A stretch of 64,000 nt of DNA from Strigamia acuminata (taxonomy: Eukaryota > Arthropoda > Chilopoda > Geophilomorpha > Linotaeniidae), in assembly GCA_949358305.1 (NCBI GenBank), contig OX442314.1, forward strand, positions 7,619,060 through 7,683,059. Direction: 5' to 3'. Below, piece by piece: positions 9,952 to 19,717 of this stretch. Under the pieces are notes generated by a model. It was not told where the DNA came from, searched no databases, and saw only the letters and a list, made by a program, of their open reading frames with translations. Position 1 is the first letter of the stretch, and each line of letters opens with the position of its first letter. A program made the translations under genes and the position numbers.

Positions 9952-10285
9952 CTATTTTATAAAATCAAAATAAGTTAGAAGGAAAGCATGTAAGTATCGT
10001 TTGTTTAATTTATTGCCTTAAGTGCTCGAAGTGTCACTAAGTTCCACCAATCATACTTTAAAGTCAATGGTGCCAAAATGTTAACGTCGTCATCCAGATT
10101 ATTTAGGAAAATCTAAATATTATTATTATTATTCACAATGTGTAGAGTATTTATCCATAATTGATAAAATGTTCTTTGATTAATCTTTGCATTTAATTAC
10201 TCCATTGTAGTGTTGAATGCAATAAATAATAAATAAATAGTACCTTCAGATCCTGTTCACATGGATCGTACGGAAATTCATTATA
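9952..10285. other. Intron-like AT-rich DNA, no gene seen
   Basis: No coding or structural signal is seen apart from short AT-rich simple sequence. It lies in what would be an intron of the minus-strand channel gene. Confidence 0.5.
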
Positions 10286-11194
10286 CAGGGTGGAACAAAA
10301 GTCTGTTCCCCTCAAATATTTCCTGAGCAATTGCATCTAGGCCAACTTTGATGAAGCAATCATATAGGAAGTTGGGTGAGAGCAATCCAATGACGTCATC
10401 AAATTTGACTTTGAAAGCCATTTTCAAGGTCATTCACTTGCTAACTTCTAAACCAATCAGGTTAGAGCAAAAAAGTCAATTACAAAGTTGTAGAGCACCA
10501 TCAAATTAGTACTATCCAATTTATTTTAGTCATTTTATGTTAACTGTTTTCTTTTTAAAAAGGGGGCAAATCAGCTGAAATAAAGCCAGCCATTGTGACA
10601 AAACTTAAATTTCTATTACAAAAATACTGAATTACTTAAATAAACGTATCCAAATGTGCATTATTATGCAAGTAAACAAGAAAAACCACTAGGTGCATTC
10701 AAAAACTCTAAAACGCCTCTAAAACTCATTTCGGGTTTGTACGTGTAACGTTATTCCCATGTTATTTAATGGGAATGACGTTACACGTACAAACACAAAA
10801 CGAGTTTTAGAGGCGTTTTAGAGTTTTTGAATGCACCTACTGCCTTTTTTTAATGCCTCGATAATTATCACAAGATAAAAAAAATTTCACTTTGCTGATT
10901 TTTTTCTGATTTGTCTCCTTTTTAAAAAGAAAACATTTAACTTAAGATGACTAAGATAAGTTGGATAGTACTAATTTGCTGGTGCTCTACAACTTTGTAA
11001 TTGACTTTTTTGCTCTAACCTGATTGGTTTAGAAGTTAGCAAGTGAATGACCTTGAAAATGGCCTTCAAGGTCAAATTTGATGACATCATTAAATTGCTC
11101 TCTGCCAACTTCCTATACATTCGCTTCATCAAAGTTGGCCTAGATGCAATTGCTCAGGAAATATTTGAGGGGAACAGACTTTTGTTCCACCCTG
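10286..11194. mobile_element. Tc1/mariner-type inverted-repeat element (non-autonomous, 909 bp)
   Basis: The ends are CAGGGTGGAACAAAAGTCTG and its inverse, flanked by TA on both sides (10284-10285, 11195-11196), the usual Tc1/mariner target duplication. The two arms, each about 275-285 bases, are inverted copies with scattered differences. There is no transposase ORF. A smaller palindrome is inserted in the centre (10691-10838). Confidence 0.85.
10691..10838. mobile_element. Small palindromic MITE nested in the 909-bp element
   Basis: It is a 148-bp near-perfect palindrome with termini AGGTGCATTC...GAATGCACCT. The arms are about 65 bases, separated by a short AT-rich loop. ACT stands on both sides (10688-10690 and 10839-10841), consistent with a 3-bp target duplication. 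It has no coding capacity, and its superfamily cannot be fixed. Confidence 0.7.
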
Positions 11195-11196
11195 TA

Positions 11197-11634
11197 TAAT
11201 GTAATGTAAAGGTAAGCATTTAGGTCCTTTGATTTTTCTAAAAAATATTGGAAAGGTCAGTTGCAAATATATGTTCAAAAATTGTCCATATTTTTAATTC
11301 CTTAGATATCATCTATTATAAGATGCGCCCTGCTTTCAAAGATGTTTACATGGAGACAAAAGTGCATCTTAGAATCGATGAAATAAGGTAATGCTGTTAA
11401 TAAATGCCAGAATGAAAACTCAGGGTGAAGCTGGGTAGTAAAGAGTGAAAATAATAAAATCTAACACTAAATTGAATGCAAAAGCACATTATAATTACCT
11501 GTGTTAATTCGTGAACAATTACCAAAAGGAAGTGGAATAGGATGTTTTGATATATTTAAATCTATTTTATATCCATAAAACATCTACAAAAACAAAAATT
11601 TTAACTGTTGTCTTTGTTTCTGGAATACATCATT
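11197..11634. other. AT-rich intron-like DNA, no gene seen
   Basis: There is no conserved reading frame. I looked here for the short exon of channel module 2 that should correspond to 15710-15751 and found no candidate with both splice sites and an open frame. Confidence 0.4.
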
Positions 11635-12181
11635 AGTGAGTTTGCGGTTGCCAATTGTTCCTTATAATTATGAGTTATAAGCTCATAATTATAATTATAA
11701 TTCCTTCTTGAAATAGGCACTTGCGGTACAATAAATATTTTATAAATTATACTTATAAACACCATGTGAACAGTACAAATCTCTTGCATGTAATGGTAGA
11801 ACAAATCCATATGCAAAAGAAAATGAAAATCTGTAGTTTTACTAATTTGACAGTTTTCAGACATGAAATTGTCTTCCAGTTCATTTATTTGCTTACCTGG
11901 AATGATTTTAGTTGTTTCTATCCTTCGATGGCAGAAAGAAATTGTGATTGAGGCTGATTGTTGAAACAGGTCAGGCAGCCATTTTGAATTTCTATTAGCA
12001 CCATCAGCGCCATTTGCAATAGTGGGAGGAGCTTAAAATAGTGTTAAGCGATCTGATTGGCTCCCTTATTTTACAAAATAGTGTAAAAATTGAGGAGTTA
12101 CGTTATGTTATAAGTCCAATTTTATAATTATGAGCTTGTAACTCATAATTATAAGGAACAATTGGCAACCGCAAACTCACT
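11635..12181. mobile_element. MITE with subterminal palindrome, copy 1
   Basis: This 547-bp element begins AGTGAGTTTGCGGTTGCCAA and ends in its inverse. ATT lies on both sides (11632-11634, 12182-12184). Each end carries an AT-rich hairpin just inside the terminal repeat. The interior has no credible protein. A near-identical copy is at 53539-54087 in the same orientation, also flanked by ATT, which fixes the borders. Confidence 0.85.
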
Positions 12182-12364
12182 ATTGTCTTCCACCAATAAT
12201 AACACTAAGGTGTTATATTTAAATTTTTATGAAAATATTTTAAACGTACAGTACTTGTAATATTGGATGAATAAAAGACCATGGTCTTGTAGTCAAATAC
12301 AACCCCAGGGTGGAGTTATATTCGAATACAACATTTACGGTGGAAGACGGCAGTACAGACATAC

Positions 12365-13148
12365 CTCATTCTTAATATTAATTGTGTCGTGGACATTGAG
12401 TGCTGCCCAGATTTCTTCTAAGGACAATTCGTTGCTGAACAATTGCCAGGGCGATATTTCCTTGCAAGTTTTGTTGGTTTGTTTCAATAAGTGTGATCTG
12501 GCTTCGTCCATGGCATCATTTTGATTTTCACCACAGACCGTGACTGACTGATATTCAGTGTAGCGACGTTGAACTATTCTAACAATTGTTGTTACCGGTT
12601 CATCAATGTAGTAGTCGATACGAATTTGCAACCAATATAAAGTGAATCCCGCAGTCACAAATACTAGCGCAAACTTAAACCTCTCACAGACTTTGTTTGT
12701 TTCGCTTTTCTCTTTGCTTGCAACGACTCTCTTCTTGCATTTTTCGTACAGAGGAAGAATTTTATTGACGGATGTTTTTCGATCAATGTTTGTTGCAACA
12801 TAATATAAATACCCAGTAAGTTCAGGTAACGAAATTAATGCTAGGCCGAAAAACAGGCCAAGATTGCCTCCTAAATCTGACAGAAGAGCAATTGCGTCGT
12901 ATGTGTATCGTTCTACATACACGCTAATTTTCTCATTAGCAATTGCTAGAGATACAGATATAGTATGTTTATCTTCTGTTGTGCCTATTTCAGTGGAAGG
13001 TGTAAAGGTTGTTTGATGACATGGACGTCGACAGAGACAAACAGTAGTGGGATATGTGGTTTGAATCAATTGCTTTGCAGCAACATGATGCTTGTATATT
13101 TCCTCCGAACATTTGCAAAGTGGTAAATCGATCTTCATGAAGGGAAAT
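12365..13148 (-). CDS. DEG/ENaC fusion exon: C-terminus of channel module 1 joined to N-terminus of module 2
   Basis: This minus-strand exon of 784 bases has an acceptor ending ATTAAAG before 13148 and a donor GAG|GTATGT after 12365. Its one frame first encodes the end of a DEG/ENaC subunit: the cysteine motif C-L-C-R-R-P-C, then a second membrane helix containing LLSDLGGNLGLFFG and an acidic ELTGY end. A linker of roughly 40 charged residues follows, then a second first-membrane helix (FKFALVFVTAGFTLYW...). After it come the Y-x6-P-V-T-T sequence and the extracellular start with the V-T-V-C-G-E-N motif typical just after TM1. No stop or intron separates the two. The exon ends in frame at the same relative place as exon 1 of module 1 (NE|). 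The linker and module 2 start lack an obvious HG gating motif. Channels of this family are trimeric and sodium-selective; selectivity here is unknown, as the GxS filter reads G-L-A. Confidence 0.72.
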
Positions 13149-13284
13149 CTTTAATGGAAAATTTGTAATCATTATTTTTTTATGTAGAAGTTTCCACTAA
13201 GCGAAAAGCAACAATTATGGAAATGGAAATGACGTCGAGAACGGAAATTACGTAGAATACGGAAATGACGTAGGGAAAAAATGG

Positions 13285-13437
13285 AAATAACGTAGGGTGG
13301 GATGTTTTCTCCACACTGCTTACTTCTGTAATCGGTCATTTTCATATGAAGCTGACTGCTACATCAGTGCCCCCTATCTTAATAAATTCTCTTTTATGCT
13401 AACTAGCTTTCCAAGATAGCTGTATGTTAATTACCTC
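13285..13437 (+). repeat. Direct repeat flanking the LINE remnant, copy 1
   Basis: About 150 bases here (CGTAGGGTGGGATG..., ending ...AGCTGTATGTTAATT) recur at 14693-14848 with perhaps 15-20% difference by eye. The pair brackets the decayed LINE fragment in direct orientation. It could be a flanking duplication, two related short elements, or part of the LINE itself. Confidence 0.55.
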
Positions 13438-13499
13438 CATTCGAGCATTTTACAAGAAGTTCCAGAAGCACAATAAGTGAAATAACTATTATTCTCATT

Positions 13500-14650
13500 A
13501 CATTCGCCCCCCATCGCCCGCGTCGTCAGTCCCGCCCCAAGCCGTGGTGGACGACCAAACTGACCTCTCTTCAGCACGCAAAGACCCACCTCTTCCTCAA
13601 CTGCCAGTTAGATACCACCGGCAAGTACACCATCGCTTGCCGTCACTACAAAGCCATGGTGAGGCGCAATAAATGTCTGGCTGTCTTGGCTTCCATTAAT
13701 TTCTGGCGTCTTGTCAAACCCTCCTCCACTACTCTTCCTAACTTTCCTGCCAGCCCCCTCCTTCTTCGCCCATTTCATAAATAACCCCCCTCGACATGTT
13801 GGGTTCCAACCACCGCACTTCCCCGCCCCCACTTTCCTCAATTTGTCCTATATTAGCCCAACTGACATCGTCTTCGTCGCCAGTCACACTAACCTCAAGT
13901 TCCACCATTCCCATGACTCGCTCCCTGGCATTGCCATTAAAAACCTTTTGCCTGCCATTCTCCTCCCTCTCTCCAATATCTTTTATAATATCATTGACAC
14001 CGCTCTCTACTCCTTGATGTGAAAACATGCCGTCATCATCCCCATCCACAAGGGTGGCGTCTCGAATTTCCGCCCTATCCCCTCCTTGCCCCTCTTATGC
14101 AAGCTCGCTAACCACTGCATTCTAATGCAAGTCCACCCCACCCTCGCCAAGTCCTTCCCCCCAACCAGTTTGGCTCCCTTCCCGGCTCTAACGCCCTGCG
14201 TCTTATCTTCTCCCTTTACTTCGACATTGTTGATGGTTGTGATCGCAATCATCACCATCACCTCGCGAAGACTAATGTTTCCAAGGCCTTTGACTCCCCC
14301 CTCACAGCTACGTTCTTAACTCCTTGGTCAACCACTCTATTGGCCCCACCCCTCTTCAGTGACAGGCCCCTTGTTCTACAAATCCCTGTCTTGTCCCATC
14401 CTTGACCTTCCGCTTCAATCCCTCATCCACTCGTACGTGGATGACAATTTCCTTCCCCTGACCACCGCCTCCTGACCCTTTTTCCGCCAACCTGTCCTTC
14501 CTCTCTGACTGGTATGCATGTCACGACATGTCCCTGAATCAAGGCAAGACAAACATCATCTCCTTCAGCCGCCCCCGTGCTAGAGTCCCCTTCCCCTCCC
14601 AATCCATTACCGTCTTGGGTTTGGTTCTCGACCCCCACGTTTCCGTTGCC
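13500..14650 (+). pseudogene. Decayed non-LTR (LINE) reverse transcriptase remnant
   Basis: The stretch is clearly more C-rich than its neighbours. Reading across several frames gives recognisable LINE RT pieces: an endonuclease-to-RT linker near 13500-13700; a sequence like FGSLPGSNALRLIF near 14166-14210; VSKAFDSP near 14277; the catalytic YVDD inside SLIHSYVDDNFLP near 14418-14460; and a later block resembling KTNIISFSR and LGLVLDPHVSV near 14545-14650. The order is correct for a reverse transcriptase, but frameshifts and stops break it throughout, so it is dead. It lies in the large intron of the minus-strand channel gene. The family (CR1/Jockey-like or other) cannot be set by eye. Confidence 0.65.
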
Positions 14651-14692
14651 CTCCATATTTTCAAAACCAGAAACAGAAATGACGTAGGGAAC

Positions 14693-14848
14693 AAACGGAA
14701 ATAACTTAGGATGGGGTGTTTTTTCCAAATTGCTTACTACTCCTACAATCAGTGATTTTCATACAACGCTGACCGCTACATTAGCGCCCCTGTTAATCAA
14801 TTCGCTTTTACGTAAACTGACTTTACAAGATGGCTGTATGTTAATTTC
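14693..14848 (+). repeat. Direct repeat flanking the LINE remnant, copy 2
   Basis: This is the partner of 13285-13437. The shared core includes CGGAAATAAC, the TTGCTTACT and GATTTTCATA blocks, and AAGATGGCTGTATGTTAATT. No gene lies between it and the next channel exon at 15206. Confidence 0.55.
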
Positions 14849-15205
14849 CCCCTAGGGAATGGAAAGTCAAACAAAAAACCAACAAACAAGGTGATTTAAC
14901 ATGTGCAGCGGCGCTGTCTGTTGACGACACAATACAATCCAACACAATAAAAACTCAAAGTGTGCGTAATAACATGAAAACTTTGTGGCAGTTGGAACTT
15001 TATAACTTCCCGCAACAAATAACTTACTTCTCCCATCGTAAATCAATACTCACAGCAAATACGAACAACAATAAAACCTGAAATCACACTCACAACTTCC
15101 ACAACTTCATCTAAATACACAACCCAAACATTCCTTCATCTCAGGACGTAGTTGTACGTTTGGCAGAAGGGACCCTGCCCCTTTGCAATTTTTTCGATTT
15201 CTTAC

Positions 15206-15312
15206 CTGCACGTTAGATGCTTCTTAAATTTCTTCAATAGACACCTCCGATAGCATTCTCTGTATTCGTCTTCACTGGAGCATTCATTTATAGGTGAATT
15301 TAGAAAAATGAA
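15206..15312 (-). CDS. DEG/ENaC channel, module 1, cysteine-rich exon
   Basis: The acceptor AAAATTTTAG precedes 15312 and the donor TGCAG|GTAAG follows 15206. The 107 bases encode a segment with C-x6-Y-x2-C-x3-C and a later C, matching the disulfide-rich palm/thumb region of DEG/ENaC subunits. The exon ends with two bases of a codon (AG), and the next exon (13148 downward) supplies the third, keeping frame. This phase match is the main support. The intron to the next exon is about 2.06 kb and holds the LINE remnant. Confidence 0.65.
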
Positions 15313-15709
15313 CTAAAATTTTTGATAAAAAATAAGGTAATGCATAGAAACTTTCGTTCTTACTTTGTTATAACTCAAATAAACTTTTTGATAAAATATT
15401 ACTTTGTTATAGCTCAAATAAACTTTTGTTGTTCCACCTGGATATTGTTGTCCCACCGCGAAATATTTTCCAAAATCGTAGAAATGAATATTAAGCTAAG
15501 GGAAAAGGAAAGAAAAGTAGACAACAATTATTTTTGAAATTTATTAAAATTACTGCGTATTGCGATGCAGGGCATATGTCATCATAATTTGTATCTATTT
15601 TAACTGTTACGACTTGTCCAACAAATGATTCGCTAGATGCCTTAGCTACAAATAAATAAATAATAAAGTGCATTGAAGTTAATAGTGATAAATTTTTTAT
15701 TGTACTTAC

Positions 15710-15751
15710 GAAATTGAATTGATGAGCATATTCCAGCATGATTGACCATTT
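15710..15751 (-). CDS. DEG/ENaC channel, module 1, short exon (14 codons)
   Basis: The acceptor TTGTTCTGACAG precedes 15751 and the donor C|GTAAGTAC follows 15710. The exon is 42 bases with phase 0 at both ends and continues the frame of exon 1, which also ends at phase 0. No motif is long enough to assign alone, so the call rests on splice sites, phase and position. Confidence 0.55.
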
Positions 15752-15840
15752 CTGTCAGAACAAATGTTTTGTTTGAATTAGAATATCCCTATGCAAAATA
15801 AAGAGATTTAAATAATTTTTTTAAACTCATTAAAAATTAC

Positions 15841-16320
15841 TTCATTCCAACGTTTTACTTTTGTTTTTATGCTTACTACTTCTTTCGTCAAATTACTCGC
15901 TTCCCAAATGTCCTCTAGATTGTAAGTTGGGATTTCCATCAGTTTGTTTACCAGGTTATTGCAAACAAAATGTGATGGTTGGGATTTTGAGTAAGTTTTA
16001 TTCCAAAGTCTCGACATTTCTTTTGTATTGCTACTACATATCATCAAATTTGGTAAAACGACCTCTTCCGATCTACTCGTTACATCAACAACTGTAGGAT
16101 AATTTAAGTAATGCATTATCCTATCGTAAATCTGATAAGAGAGCATGCACGTGCAAAACAAGAATAAAAGTAGCCAAAAGGTGTGACGCTTTGTCCAATG
16201 TTTTCTATTGCTTATCAAATCATCCAATCCAACTAAGTTGCATCGAAGTTTATTTGCATCATCCTTCAACAATCGATGAATTGCCGGACGTAGTTTCCTC
16301 GCCAAATTATTACTCTGCAT
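15841..16320 (-). CDS. DEG/ENaC channel, module 1, N-terminal exon with TM1
   Basis: The ATG at 16320-16318 starts 160 codons that end at the donor GAA|GTAATT (exon end 15841). The N-terminus is cytoplasmic and basic. The usual HG gating pair before TM1 appears to be replaced (VG in NLVGLDDL). TM1 is HTFWLLLFLFCTCMLSYQIY, followed by Y-x3-PTVVDVT and LPNLMICSSN, which correspond to the conserved Y...P-V-T and P-x-V-T-x-C-N pattern after TM1 in pickpocket/ENaC proteins. Several N-x-S/T sites follow in the extracellular part (NKTY, NLTK). The visible module is shorter than a typical subunit, so the finger domain is reduced or an exon was missed. The protein would act in the plasma membrane as part of a trimeric cation channel. 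Confidence 0.75.
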
Positions 16321-16412
16321 TGTATCCAAGGTTTTTTCTGTAATGACAATTGATAAGTTTAAACAATATAATTATTGAATAGGATAAGTGTAGATGTTAT
16401 TATCTTTTTACC
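16321..16412 (-). other. Possible 5' untranslated leader and first intron of the channel gene
   Basis: An acceptor (GTCATTACAG) ends at 16338, just upstream of the ATG. A donor (AAAAGCAG|GTAAAA) has its last exon base at 16412. Together they suggest a short untranslated first exon upstream of 16412 and a 74-base intron. The transcription start was not identified. Confidence 0.4.
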
Positions 16413-16687
16413 TGCTTTTGGTGGTGTGAAAAGGGACCTCTATAATACACGTTTCAATCAGTTCAATCTCTTCTGAGATTTGACGAGACTAATCAATTCC
16501 TTGGAAAATAACAATGATATGTGTTTATACCTATTATTGTTTTTCAATCATTCATTGGGTTTACGATAAATGTTACGTTCATTTCTTTATGTTTTAATAA
16601 CTGTATTCGAATTTGCCAGGAATATGACATAGCGACATCTATTGTTAGTGTCGCGCTTTGACAAATACGGTTTCTATTCCGTCACAA
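16413..16687. other. Upstream flank of channel gene, no gene seen
   Basis: AT-rich DNA. If the minus-strand channel gene is expressed, its promoter should lie here. I saw no convincing core promoter motif. Confidence 0.3.
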
Positions 16688-16795
16688 CCTTTCTAATGGT
16701 GAATTGGTCAACATTAAAACCAATTCGCTATTAGAAAGGTCCAATTACATTTCCAATGGCGAATTTTCCTAAATTTACTATTGGAAACGTTTATT
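16688..16795. repeat. Two adjacent related hairpins
   Basis: CCTTTCTAATGGTGAATTGGT pairs, with two mismatches, with the sequence ending CTATTAGAAAGG (about 16688-16740). A second hairpin follows directly with a related arm (TTTCCAATGGCGAATTT... against ...AAATTTACTATTGGAAA, about 16748-16793). They look like diverged tandem copies of one palindrome. Confidence 0.6.
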
Positions 16796-16799
16796 GGCA

Positions 16800-17624
16800 G
16801 GGACAATCACAATGATCCTGACAATCATTGTGGGAGGTTTTAAGACCTCCATCCGCCCCAGAGCCATAACGGTCGGATGAACGCGTGATCAAAGGTCGGG
16901 ATTTGTTGCATGGGTTTGCCTTCCTGCGACAGCTTGTGTGTAAGCTGGTGTATTGACAGTGATAGATAGATATCAGCTGTCGAGCTTAGTAAAAGAATCA
17001 GAGAAACAAACAAAAAGCGTAGGTCTGGCCAAAAACCAGACCTTATGTATGTTCCACAGAACACTAGGGATTAGTGACAGACAATTGGACATCAGAATCC
17101 CTAGATTCGCAGGTCTCTTTAGAGATTAGCGAATCCAGACGCGGCAGAAGACTAGGTTCAAAAGAGCCCAATTGGTAGTACTTCTTAACATGTAAGTATT
17201 CTTAGCTTTATATTGATTCAATGCCACTTGACACACAGTCAGACCGGTTCAGACGACATCATACACAGACCCATGGACACCAAAAAGACATGTATACTCT
17301 GTATTATTTTAGGGCTTTAGAGAATCCTTACAAGTTAGTAGCCGTATTAACTCAGTTTTAGCTGCATGCTGGTGTAGTGCGAGTTTTACCGGCATGCCAA
17401 TAAACCTAGTTTTTACCGGCATGCCGGTGTGAATGCGAATTTTTATCAATAAGAAAGGAACCTAAACAAAGATACCATAAAAAGCATATTTCCATGTTCG
17501 AAATGTAAGAAATTGGCCTAAATTTCTATAAATGTATCCAGATTTTAGTAATAATCTTTAGAATAATAAGAAAGTTTGAATTTCACGCCAAAATTCCAAC
17601 ATAGTTATTAATCCGGGCTGTTAT

Positions 17625-17625
<1 letters not shown>
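16800..17625. other. Non-coding DNA with scattered small palindromes
   Basis: No gene is seen. GGGAGGTTTTAAGACCTCC (16831-16849) and the GCATGC/CCGGCATGCC repeats near 17360-17425 are short palindromic or repeated motifs. The rest is unremarkable. Confidence 0.4.
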
Positions 17626-17628
<3 letters not shown>

Positions 17629-17675
<47 letters not shown>

Positions 17676-17676
17676 A
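17629..17676 (+). repeat. Poly(A) homopolymer tract
   Basis: A run of A broken by single G bases; it might be the tail of a retrotransposed sequence. Nothing upstream could be assigned to it. Confidence 0.8.
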
Positions 17677-17883
17677 GAGCTGTTTCACTGATATCGACAT
17701 GTTTCGCTCTATACCAGCATACGGGTATAGATTTTTTGGGCGAGATTTCTAAAACGTAATAAACCCATGCCCAACGGCGTGCAGCTACGTAAAAGCGGGA
17801 TAATATGGCCAAATGTCGGCATTTGTTCATGTTTCGTTTATTATTTTATACTGTATTGACTGGGATATTCCCACTCGTGAATA

Positions 17884-18007
17884 CAGGGCCGTTTCTACCT
17901 ATGAGGCGAAGAGGCGGCCGCCAGGTGGCCATGCCGTGGTAAGTAACTTTACCAAGGCATGGCCACCTGGCGGCCGCCTCTTCGCCTCATAGGTCGAAAC
18001 GGCCCTG
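17884..18007. mobile_element. hAT-like palindromic MITE (124 bp)
   Basis: It begins CAGGGCCGTTTC and ends in the inverse, with arms of about 57 bases around a tiny loop. The flanks CGTGAATA (17876-17883) and TGTGAATA (18008-18015) match at 7 of 8 positions, fitting the 8-bp duplication and CAGGG ends of hAT elements. It has no ORF. The arms are strikingly GC-rich compared with the surroundings. Confidence 0.8.
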
Positions 18008-18015
18008 TGTGAATA

Positions 18016-18460
18016 TATATGGTATAAGCAAATTACCGCAAGAATAACGTTGACGATGGCTCAACAATGAATCAATATGTTTTTTAAAACTGGGTTTGCT
18101 TGATAAACAACTGAAAGACATGAAAATAATGTAATGTATAGTACTCACAAAAGCGGAAAAGAAACAGTTTCTTTACATGAAAACTGAAACGTTGCTAATA
18201 AATATGAGAGATGTCTCGTCTGTTATAAATAATGATTTAGTTACATAGCATGCCAGAGAAAATTGATTGTAAAACTAATTATCAAAATGAAAAATAATCA
18301 CGTTCACTTTTAATGATATACGACAGTTCAAGACAACCGTAAATTCAATTATGGTAAGTAGACTTTACTATAGCAACCAAACAGAGAACAGTCTATTCTG
18401 AACTGACAAGGGGAGAGAACTAATAAGCTATTTTAAAATGTGATGGATCTGAGGCAGGAT
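18016..18460. other. AT-rich DNA, no gene seen
   Basis: No conserved coding or repeat structure was recognised. Confidence 0.4.
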
Positions 18461-18523
18461 TCCGATCCGCCCATGCCCCAAACCGTGGACAGTGTCCACG
18501 GTTTGGGGCATGGGCGGATCGGA
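18461..18523. repeat. 63-bp near-perfect GC-rich palindrome
   Basis: TCCGATCCGCCCATGCC... reads into its own inverse, with only the central bases mismatched and no loop. It may be the smallest remnant of a foldback transposon, or a protein-binding or cruciform site. No target duplication is evident. Confidence 0.75.
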
Positions 18524-18863
18524 CACTCAGGAGGCTAGCCCACTGTCCTTGCCACCAAAGGTTCAATGAAATCCGTCCACCTCTGAAAACAACGTACTGC
18601 AGCTGGCTGGACTAGAGGTTCTGACCCTTGATGCCGACCAGGTGCAGCGCTCGGACGAGGAGATGGACGAAATCGTGTTGGAGGCAGTCCAGGGAGGAGA
18701 GGTGTCGACTACAACATCACCTTCAACTGGACAGCAACCAGATGAGGTGCCATTAAAACCTGATTAGGGTTTTGCGACGCCAGAGGTCCAGTGGTGGCCG
18801 GAATCCGTCCTGTTCGTCTGCACAAAGCTCATTCTTTGTGGTGTGTCGCAAATGACACATGTA
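18524..18863. other. Decayed, possibly once-coding DNA left of the foldback element
   Basis: The base composition (GC-richer, e.g. GACGAGGAGATGGACGAAAT) suggests former coding sequence, but no domain is recognised. Removing the nested elements would join it to 21566-21711, 36031-36136 and 55108 onward. Confidence 0.35.
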
Positions 18864-19019
18864 CAGTCGTGTTCAAAAAAACTGGACCCTCACTCTGTGC
18901 TGGCAATTGAAATTGTGAGTAATTCTGTGTTTTGCCACTAGGTGAAACACCAGACATCAACAGGTGATAATATAGCCTTGTCTACAGTGATCCTTTCATA
19001 ATTTAGTGGACAGTTTTAA

Positions 19020-19627
19020 CCCTCAGATGGGCAACAATGTACCAATTTTGGGACAACACTCTTCTTGAATAGGAAAACTTTTTTTTGGTGTAATATAATT
19101 TTCTGAAAATTTCTGACTTTGTTCACACAACAATAGAGTTTGTCTAAAAAAAAATTTGGAGTGTTCTGTACGTTATTTATTTATTTATTCACTTTTTAAA
19201 ATTCTGCCCCTTAGAAATCCCAGCTTAAATTTAAGTTGGCTTCTCCCAATCAAATAAAAGCGCTTCTACTAAGTGCTTCCAATTTTTACCAGCTGACGCC
19301 GTATGGCGCTAGTAGTCCAACACATGTGAATACGGTATGATTACGGTTCCATTTCTGGCTAAAATATACATTTAAGATTAAATTTTTTAGGACAAATTAA
19401 ACTTTTTCACTTAAAATTAAATTTTTTAGGATAAATTAAACATTTTCACTTAAAATTAATTTTCTTGGTTTAAAATTAATTTTAACAACAGTAGCGCCAA
19501 GTGCGACAATTTTTCGCACTACCCTAACAGCGCTTCAGCTAACGGCCTTCCGGATTTAATTATTTTGTCCCAAATTTGGTGCATTATGGCACCAAAGTGT
19601 CGTCTTTGGAGATTGCCCATCTGAGAG
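19020..19627. mobile_element. piggyBac-like MITE (608 bp) in the left foldback arm
   Basis: It starts CCCTCAGATGGGCAA and ends TTGCCCATCTGAGAG (one mismatch in the inverse), with TTAA on both sides (19016-19019, 19628-19631). TTAA duplications and CCC ends are the hallmark of piggyBac elements. The right foldback arm keeps the empty site: its inverse reads straight across the junction with a single TTAA (about 21403-21415). No ORF. Confidence 0.85.
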
Positions 19628-19717
19628 TTAAAAAGGAAAATATAAGTTATTTTCATAGAAAAAGTGTATGGATATTTAATATTAAGAAATAAAAAATTAA
19701 TTTGTTTAATATTTTCT

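Noticed and set aside
11484-11600. Candidate for the missing short exon of channel module 2 (minus strand, donor after ACACAG near 11503)
   Set aside because: The donor and a short open frame exist, but an in-frame stop precedes any usable acceptor.
16620-16690. LTR start (TGTCGCGC) resembling the inverted ends of B/C LTRs
   Set aside because: Only the first eight bases match; no further LTR similarity or partner end.
17621-17830. 69-codon ORF ending in a Phe run
   Set aside because: It reads through the poly(A) tract on the other strand and shows no conservation.
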